A stretch of DNA of 64,000 nt from assembly GCA_964623055.1 (NCBI GenBank), contig CAZURK010000002.1:1-64000 (forward strand). The letters run 5' to 3'. Shown here piece after piece: positions 59,163-64,000 of the stretch. A program made the position numbers and the translations under genes. How positions within the stretch are numbered: the stretch's first letter is position 1; the number at the start of each line of letters is the position of its first letter. This stretch comes from JADHUC01 sp964623055. GTDB taxonomy: Bacteria; Planctomycetota; Planctomycetia; Pirellulales; Pirellulaceae. The notes beneath the pieces were generated by a model that saw only the letters and a list, made by a program, of their open reading frames with translations, was not told where the DNA came from and ran no database searches.

Positions 59163-62100
59163 TTAGGGGCCATCACCGCGCATGCAGACGATGCGGCCGT
59201 CGGTGGTCGATAGGTATAGACAACCATTTGCCACAGCCATTCCGTCGAATGTGGGTTGGGCTTCGAGTTCGTATTGGGAAAGCTCTTGGCCGTCGTCTGC
59301 CGAGAAGGCCATGAGTAGAGCGTCGGTGTTGTCGTCAAACGAGGGCTCGATGGCGCCATCGCCAGGCGTCATGGCGGGACCGGCCGCGAACAACACATCG
59401 CCGGCCAGTACCATAGCCCGGACCACCAGCGGCACTTCGCAAGACCAATGATACGTGACCTTGGTTGGCTTGAAGTGTTTCGTTAGTGCCAGATTGTTGT
59501 TCTTGAGCTGGCGTCTTCCCTTCAGGGGTGTGACTTCCTGATCGGCTCGGAACAAGTGAAGTGAAACGTCGCTCAGTCCCCGGTCACCGCCGCCGATTCG
59601 CTTTCGACCGAATCCGTACACCGACGTCTCGTCCAGCACCAGCAGCCGACCGCTCGGAACATAGTTGCCCACAACCGCCCAACCGCTCGCCCGTCCGTAG
59701 ACCTTTGTACCATATACCCAGTACGTTCGATGCCACCAATTGTCGTCCAGCAGGCCCGCGGAACTGTACAGGTGCGGCACGTTTGGCTCCTGCTCGACTC
59801 CGTTTGTGTCCAGTCTCTTGTCGCGCAAGAAGATACTCTGCCCATCGCACGAAAGCACATCGGGCAACGTACCGGGCATCTCGACATCGTCCACCAACGC
59901 CTCCGGTTGCTCGCCGGTCTCCGGGTCGCGACTGTAGAAGCAGGTTTTGCCCAATTCCTTGCCAGTGGCCGGATCGAGTTGATACATGTACATGCCGCCG
60001 TCAAGATAGGACGATCGGCCCGCTGTGCAATAGACAACGCCATTGTGCACGAGCACACTTCCCGTGACAGGCCAGACCGACTCGACTTGACCGCACGCAA
60101 CGGTTCGCCGGTCCAACGGCGCCGCGCGGAAACGCCAGACAAGCTCGCCATCCGCCAATCGCAGGCAGTACACGTAACCGTCCGCCGACCCGAATAGAGC
60201 CAAGCCTTGGTGGACCGTGGGAGGACTGTCTACACGACCGCCGACCGTACGACTCCAAAGGGGCTTGCCGTCTGCAGTGTCAAAGGCGTGAACAGTATGG
60301 GTGTCCACCGCGGCAACCAGCACCTTGCCTTCCGCGATGATCGGACTCGTGATCTTGTCACCGAGATTGCTTTCCCAGGCAGGTCGCAATTTGGCGCTCA
60401 AGGCCGTCTTTGTGTAACCGCTGCGAGCCGCATCATGCCGATAAGTGGGCCAGTCCGCGCCAGAGATCAGAGGTCGGAGGTCAGAGGTCAGATTGCTTGC
60501 GGCTGGCGAAGACGTTCGTCGTCCTTTTCTGATCTCTGACTTCTGACTTCTGACTTCTGAATATGCGGGGCCTTGTTCGAGACGGTTGGCTACGTCACTT
60601 CTCAACTCTTCGGCTTTCTGATCCTTCGACTTCCTCTCCGGTGCCAACGCCCAGAAGCCGCTCAGCTTGCTTTGGATGTAGCAGGCGCAAGAGTGGGGCA
60701 GGGCGTATAGTAGCCCGTTGGCCGGCATCACGCCGTATTGGCAACTGCCTCGCAGCCAGCAGTGACGTAGCGGTTTCTCGCCCGTCAAGTCGATCAGTTC
60801 GGTCCCCGTTCTTCCCAGAAAGATGAGTCGATCCGTGGCTTTGTTCCTATAGCACCGATGATGATGTGTCGTAGTAAAGGCGGCCGTCGTATCGAAGCTT
60901 CGTTTCACTTCGCCGGTGTGCAGGTCGCGCCCCTCGGTGAAGTCCATGCTGGTCAGATTCGGGACGGTGCTGGTCCAAACCAGCCCATCGGCGACAAAGA
61001 CGTCCGACGGTGCGTTGTACCCCTGCGCTGTGGTGGTGCGCCAAAGCTCCTTGCCGTCCTTCGCGGACAGGGCGATCAGTTCGCCCAGTGAATCGTCGCC
61101 CCGCTTGGGTCTGGCCGTCGGAGTCCACTGAACCTGAACGCCCTCGGCATCCCGCTGCTCGCTCATGGTCGGTGCAGCGCAGTCTGCGCTAAGCACAACG
61201 CCCTCGCGCACGACAAGTGTAGGAGTGGACCAACCAAGCCGACGAATCCGAGTTGGCCGGCGGTAACGCCAAACCTCTTGGCCGGATTTGGCGTCCAGGC
61301 AGATTACGCCTGCGATGCCGTGGAAGAACACCTTCTCGTTGGATACGCAAAGCGTTGTCGGTAACAGCTCGCGCGTATCGGCATCGGATTTCGTCCAAAC
61401 GACCTCTCCCGTGTCGGCGTTGATCGCGCGGATGTGCTTGTTGTGTGGGTGCGGGCTCGGGCTGCCGCGCCGGGCAGACATGGCGTATTGTTCCTCATCA
61501 ATCTGGCCGACGACGATGTACAGCACTCCGTCATGACAGAGGATCTCGACCGTGCCTTCCGTGTCGTCGTAGGTTCTGACAATTCCGCCGGTTGCAGCGT
61601 CCAGGGCAGTCAGCGGCTTGCCGTAGCCAAGCGTTACGTACACCCGGTCGTCCACGGCCACCAACCGCCGCGACAATTCGGCGGGGCCGCTGCGAAACGG
61701 CCGCAAGTGCCCTTCCCACGGCCCGACAGGCTTCTTCCAGAGAACGACGCCGTTGTACGCGTCGCGGGCAATGAGAGACCATTTTGTGGGCAGGTTGATC
61801 GACGCGGTAGGGCCCTCGTCCACAATGGCGAACAGCCGCCCAGCGGAGGTCACCATAGCGCTCGTACTGGAAAGGTGGTTGTGATGCCTGGCCCACTTCG
61901 GATCGCCGACCCACTGGACGTGAAACGGCGACGCCACAACGCTATCGTGGGCCACCGCATTGTTGTCCGGCCCATGCAGGTAATGGGTCCACTGGTCGAT
62001 CTCTTCGGGCCAAGGCTTCTTGAAAGGCTGAAGGCTGGAGGCTGAAGGCTGAAGGGAGATCGCCACGCCGCCTGGTGCGAGCACACGCGTGATTTCCTCA

Positions 62101-62480
62101 TTTGTCACCTGACACTGGCCACTTACCACTACCAGATTCACCAGATTGTCGATGTACGGTAGGCGTTCGCCAATCCAATGAGCGACGGACACCTTCTCGT
62201 ACAGGCCCAACTCGCGGATGTGTTTGCGCGCCATTGAAACGTTAGCCGGATCGCTATCCAGGCCGTGTACGAGGTAGCCGTCGTTGCCGTGAAATGCCGC
62301 GGTGAGCCTCCCATCGCCGCAGCCGACATGCACAACCAAGCCGCCATGCACCCCCGCAGTTTCAAGGATGCGGTTGGCCTCGTTTGCGGACGAGGTATCG
62401 GGCTCTTCCGCATTGGTCGCTCCAATGTTCGCGGCTATCAATACAGCGGCAGCGAAAGCCATTGCGTTTCCGGTTTTCAT
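59163..62480 (-). CDS. Secreted methyltransferase-like / PQQ beta-propeller fusion
   Basis: A 1105-residue protein. The signal peptide core is AMAFAAAVLIAANIGATNAE. About 32-141 is a class I SAM-methyltransferase fold: LVVHVGCGDGRLTAAF (motif I), YLVHGLDSDPANVSMARKHI (acidic motif II) and ITRVLAPGGVAI. After a short repetitive insert (142-155) comes WPEEIDQWTHYLHGPDNNAV and a PQQ/quinoprotein-type propeller with repeats such as GRLFAIVDEG, LTALDAATGGIVRTYDDTEG and VHAFDTADGKPLWSRTVGGR. Residues 641-674 are a second insert encoded by 7-bp repeats (60461-60560). A SAM-binding fold outside the cytoplasm is hard to explain, so it may have been repurposed. ATG at 62480 has AAGGA seven bases upstream. 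Confidence 0.88.
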   Translation of the reverse strand: MKTGNAMAFAAAVLIAANIGATNAEEPDTSSANEANRILETAGVHGGLVVHVGCGDGRLTAAFHGNDGYLVHGLDSDPANVSMARKHIRELGLYEKVSVAHWIGERLPYIDNLVNLVVVSGQCQVTNEEITRVLAPGGVAISLQPSASSLQPFKKPWPEEIDQWTHYLHGPDNNAVAHDSVVASPFHVQWVGDPKWARHHNHLSSTSAMVTSAGRLFAIVDEGPTASINLPTKWSLIARDAYNGVVLWKKPVGPWEGHLRPFRSGPAELSRRLVAVDDRVYVTLGYGKPLTALDAATGGIVRTYDDTEGTVEILCHDGVLYIVVGQIDEEQYAMSARRGSPSPHPHNKHIRAINADTGEVVWTKSDADTRELLPTTLCVSNEKVFFHGIAGVICLDAKSGQEVWRYRRPTRIRRLGWSTPTLVVREGVVLSADCAAPTMSEQRDAEGVQVQWTPTARPKRGDDSLGELIALSAKDGKELWRTTTAQGYNAPSDVFVADGLVWTSTVPNLTSMDFTEGRDLHTGEVKRSFDTTAAFTTTHHHRCYRNKATDRLIFLGRTGTELIDLTGEKPLRHCWLRGSCQYGVMPANGLLYALPHSCACYIQSKLSGFWALAPERKSKDQKAEELRSDVANRLEQGPAYSEVRSQKSEIRKGRRTSSPAASNLTSDLRPLISGADWPTYRHDAARSGYTKTALSAKLRPAWESNLGDKITSPIIAEGKVLVAAVDTHTVHAFDTADGKPLWSRTVGGRVDSPPTVHQGLALFGSADGYVYCLRLADGELVWRFRAAPLDRRTVACGQVESVWPVTGSVLVHNGVVYCTAGRSSYLDGGMYMYQLDPATGKELGKTCFYSRDPETGEQPEALVDDVEMPGTLPDVLSCDGQSIFLRDKRLDTNGVEQEPNVPHLYSSAGLLDDNWWHRTYWVYGTKVYGRASGWAVVGNYVPSGRLLVLDETSVYGFGRKRIGGGDRGLSDVSLHLFRADQEVTPLKGRRQLKNNNLALTKHFKPTKVTYHWSCEVPLVVRAMVLAGDVLFAAGPAMTPGDGAIEPSFDDNTDALLMAFSADDGQELSQYELEAQPTFDGMAVANGCLYLSTTDGRIVCMRGDGP
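60461..60560. repeat. Inverted pair of 7-bp repeat arrays inside the PQQ gene
   Basis: Left array has units like GGTCAGA (60461-60492); right array has units like TGACTTC (60528-60560). The arrays are partly complementary, so they form an inverted pair around a 35-base spacer. They are translated in the minus frame as SEVRSQKSEIRK ... LTSDLRPLIS. Confidence 0.8.
62027..62054 (-). repeat. Short direct-repeat insertion in the PQQ gene
   Basis: Minus-strand units of CTTCAGC and CTCCAGC repeated four times encode SLQPSASSLQPF at the junction between the methyltransferase-like and propeller domains. Confidence 0.65.
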
Positions 62481-62560
62481 GACGATTCCTTCAACTTGAT
62501 TCAGTGACTAGAGGACATGACAGTTGTCTCTTGGCCGATCGCAAGTGGCATGCCGACAGT

Positions 62561-64000
62561 CTATCTCTCCGCGTCTGACAATCGTCTGGCGGCATCTCTC
62601 ATTTGTTTCACTGTCTTGGATAACTCCGCATTCCCGCTCTCAGCAATCTGGTCAGCGAACCGGTCGTACGCTTTGGCCGCCAACTCCAGATTGCGTGAAG
62701 TCTCCAATGCCCGAGCGGCCGACATGGCTAGGTCCACATCGAGCGAATCGAGTTGCTTTTCGAGTTTTGCTTTGAGGAATGTCTTGACGAACTCGACTGT
62801 CTGCTCTTGCTGCTGCCGATCCATCTTAGGGATGTTCGCGATACGGATTTCGAGCAGGACCCGAAGGGCCGTTTGGCAAGCCTTGGACCACCGGTCTTTG
62901 TCCTGTTCGAGTATTCTCTCCGCAGCCAGCTTGAGCGTTGTCTGTGCCCTGATCTGATGCTCGGCGCGTTCTTGCGGCGTCTCTGGGCGAAACTTCTTCA
63001 GATCTTCAATGAACTTCATTAACTCGCTGGCGTCGCCTGCTGGTACGGTGTAGCGATCGACGAGGGACTCTTTGAATTGCAGTTTTTCGAGTGCCTTGGC
63101 GTCAATCATCCAAATTTCGTTGCCTTGGTTGCCCCGCAGATCCAGCGCAACCTTGGACCCGTCACGCGACCAGTCCAACATAGTGAACTGACCGGCCGCC
63201 AAACGCCCGCCTCGGCCGGTCTCGACATCGACGAGCCACAAACCCACAGCGTCAGTACCGCCGTAGCCACCAAAACCGATTCGTTTCCCATCCGCCGACC
63301 ATCCACCTAGAAAGCCGCGACCGCTCCCAGGAAACCGCCACCGCTTCAACACCTTTCCGCTGGCGATGTCCGCCACCAGGACTTGACTTCCCAACCGGTA
63401 GGCGACTTGTTTGCCGTCGGGCGAAATCGCTGGGTACCACCATGTCATATCCATCAGTTCGGTTGGCTTGGAATTTTCGGCGTCGACCTCGACGGACATG
63501 AGTTTCCGCTGTTTTCGCGAATGGAAAAACAGCGTCTTCCCGTCGGACGACCAAGTGGGAAAACCGCCGTCGGCCAGCTTCCGCGGCTTGCCACCGGCCG
63601 CCTCGACAACCTTCAGTTCTTCGGCGTTGCCATACCCGGTGACGTAGGCGATTAGCTTTCCGTCTCCCGGCGACCAGGCCGGGTCTTTTCCTGGTGCCAC
63701 TAGTTTGCTGACCTTGCTGGTTTCTAGGTCCAGGACCGCCAGTCCTCCCGTATCGTCGCGTGTTGTGCCGGGCGTTCCGCCCCCGAAAACGACTCGGGTC
63801 CCGTCAGGCGACCAACTGGATTTGTATCCTTTGGTTAGGGACTTGCCGCCCAGCTTCTTGATTTCGGCAATGGCGGCTTCTCGGCTTGGGGTCGCCGGGG
63901 CCGCGCCTGCCGCAGTCGCTGGGGCCAGGCGGGCTGGCAGGCGCGGCGAAACTCGAACCGGGGCACGAGGCACCGTGCCGGATTCTCCCAAGCGGGCTCG
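62561..64000 (-). CDS. PD40/TolB-like propeller protein with helical C-terminus (partial)
   Basis: The frame is open to the right edge of the window, so the N-terminus and start lie beyond 64000. The visible part has about 479 residues. PD40 blades span much of it: YKSSWSPDGTRVVFGGGTPG, DPAWSPGDGKLIAYVTGYGN, FPTWSSDGKTLFFHSRKQRK, YPAISPDGKQVAYRLGSQVL, GGWSADGKRIGFGGYGGTDA. The last 160 residues are helical and charged (FRPETPQERAEHQIRAQTTL ... RDAARRLSDAER), like a coiled-coil or TPR tail. The proximal segment is Pro/Ala/Arg-rich and includes a palindrome at 63901-63946. In planctomycetes such propellers often follow kinase or other domains, which cannot be seen here. Confidence 0.8.
   Translation of the reverse strand, partial: RARLGESGTVPRAPVRVSPRLPARLAPATAAGAAPATPSREAAIAEIKKLGGKSLTKGYKSSWSPDGTRVVFGGGTPGTTRDDTGGLAVLDLETSKVSKLVAPGKDPAWSPGDGKLIAYVTGYGNAEELKVVEAAGGKPRKLADGGFPTWSSDGKTLFFHSRKQRKLMSVEVDAENSKPTELMDMTWWYPAISPDGKQVAYRLGSQVLVADIASGKVLKRWRFPGSGRGFLGGWSADGKRIGFGGYGGTDAVGLWLVDVETGRGGRLAAGQFTMLDWSRDGSKVALDLRGNQGNEIWMIDAKALEKLQFKESLVDRYTVPAGDASELMKFIEDLKKFRPETPQERAEHQIRAQTTLKLAAERILEQDKDRWSKACQTALRVLLEIRIANIPKMDRQQQEQTVEFVKTFLKAKLEKQLDSLDVDLAMSAARALETSRNLELAAKAYDRFADQIAESGNAELSKTVKQMRDAARRLSDAER
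63901..63946. repeat. Inverted repeat in the partial PD40 gene
   Basis: CCGCGCCTGCC and its perfect 11-base inverse GGCAGGCGCGG with a 24-base spacer. It lies in the Pro/Ala-rich N-terminal coding region. It may be another translated REPIN-like element or a chance palindrome in GC-rich sequence. Confidence 0.5.

Overview
The window looks like the chromosome of a Planctomycetota bacterium, probably near the order Pirellulales. The evidence is the gene content: a DUF1559 prepilin-like protein with a companion mini-lipoprotein, DUF1080, an SHD1/TIGR03067-type protein, an HzsA-related c-type cytochrome, large secreted PQQ and PD40 beta-propeller proteins, DUF3604, and several Tat-exported enzymes. 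Coding is GC-rich and lies on both strands, in short operons separated by intergenic regions full of palindromes. There is no rRNA, CRISPR array, prophage or complete insertion sequence. One tRNA gene (tRNA-His) is present.

Layout. 1-2900: sparse region with two small hypothetical genes and an eroded HTH or methylase-like relic. 2901-9000: a DUF1080 protein, a DUF6348-like protein, a class III aminotransferase, a YhdH-type quinone oxidoreductase and a translationally coupled pair of nucleotidyltransferases. 9243-14838: an acetaldehyde-centred block, with a fused ethanolamine ammonia-lyase (EutB-EutC) carrying a Tat signal, divergent from acylating acetaldehyde dehydrogenase, 4-hydroxy-2-oxovalerate aldolase and an HpcH/HpaI aldolase. 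14963-23941: secreted proteins, including a VOC protein, a YD-repeat protein, an SHD1 protein, a penicillin acylase and a heparinase II/III-like protein. 23952-30498: an HzsA-related protein, a DUF6807 protein and a large secreted lyase-like protein. 30738-36209: two tandem PD40 propeller paralogues and a GHMP sugar kinase/UDP-sugar pyrophosphorylase fusion. 36250-44323: the DUF1559 protein and its lipoprotein, DUF3604, an SDR, a Nudix hydrolase, a cold-shock protein and a nitronate monooxygenase. 45088-48642: a stand-alone MmeI-like DNA methyltransferase. 49084-55641: a giant alpha-2-macroglobulin. 55791-64000: a Tat-exported DegT aminotransferase, a PAS protein, tRNA-His, a tandem GNAT, a secreted methyltransferase/PQQ-propeller fusion and a PD40 gene cut by the window edge.

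The most striking feature is a system of short repeats. At least a dozen loci carry REPIN-like elements: two inverted copies of a short hairpin, most beginning with GTAG. Several sequence families share this architecture, and stem positions co-vary within one family. This resembles the REP elements mobilised by RAYT (TnpA_REP) transposases, but no RAYT gene lies in the window. At least three elements sit inside reading frames and are translated: in the signal-peptide region of a PD40 protein, at the N-terminus of the penicillin acylase and near the C-terminus of the MmeI-like enzyme. A second class of in-frame insertion, 7-bp repeat arrays, lies at a domain boundary of the methyltransferase/PQQ protein. 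The other notable points are the exported EutBC fusion with its acetaldehyde-processing neighbours, and the apparent loss of the nuclease aspartate in the MmeI-like protein.
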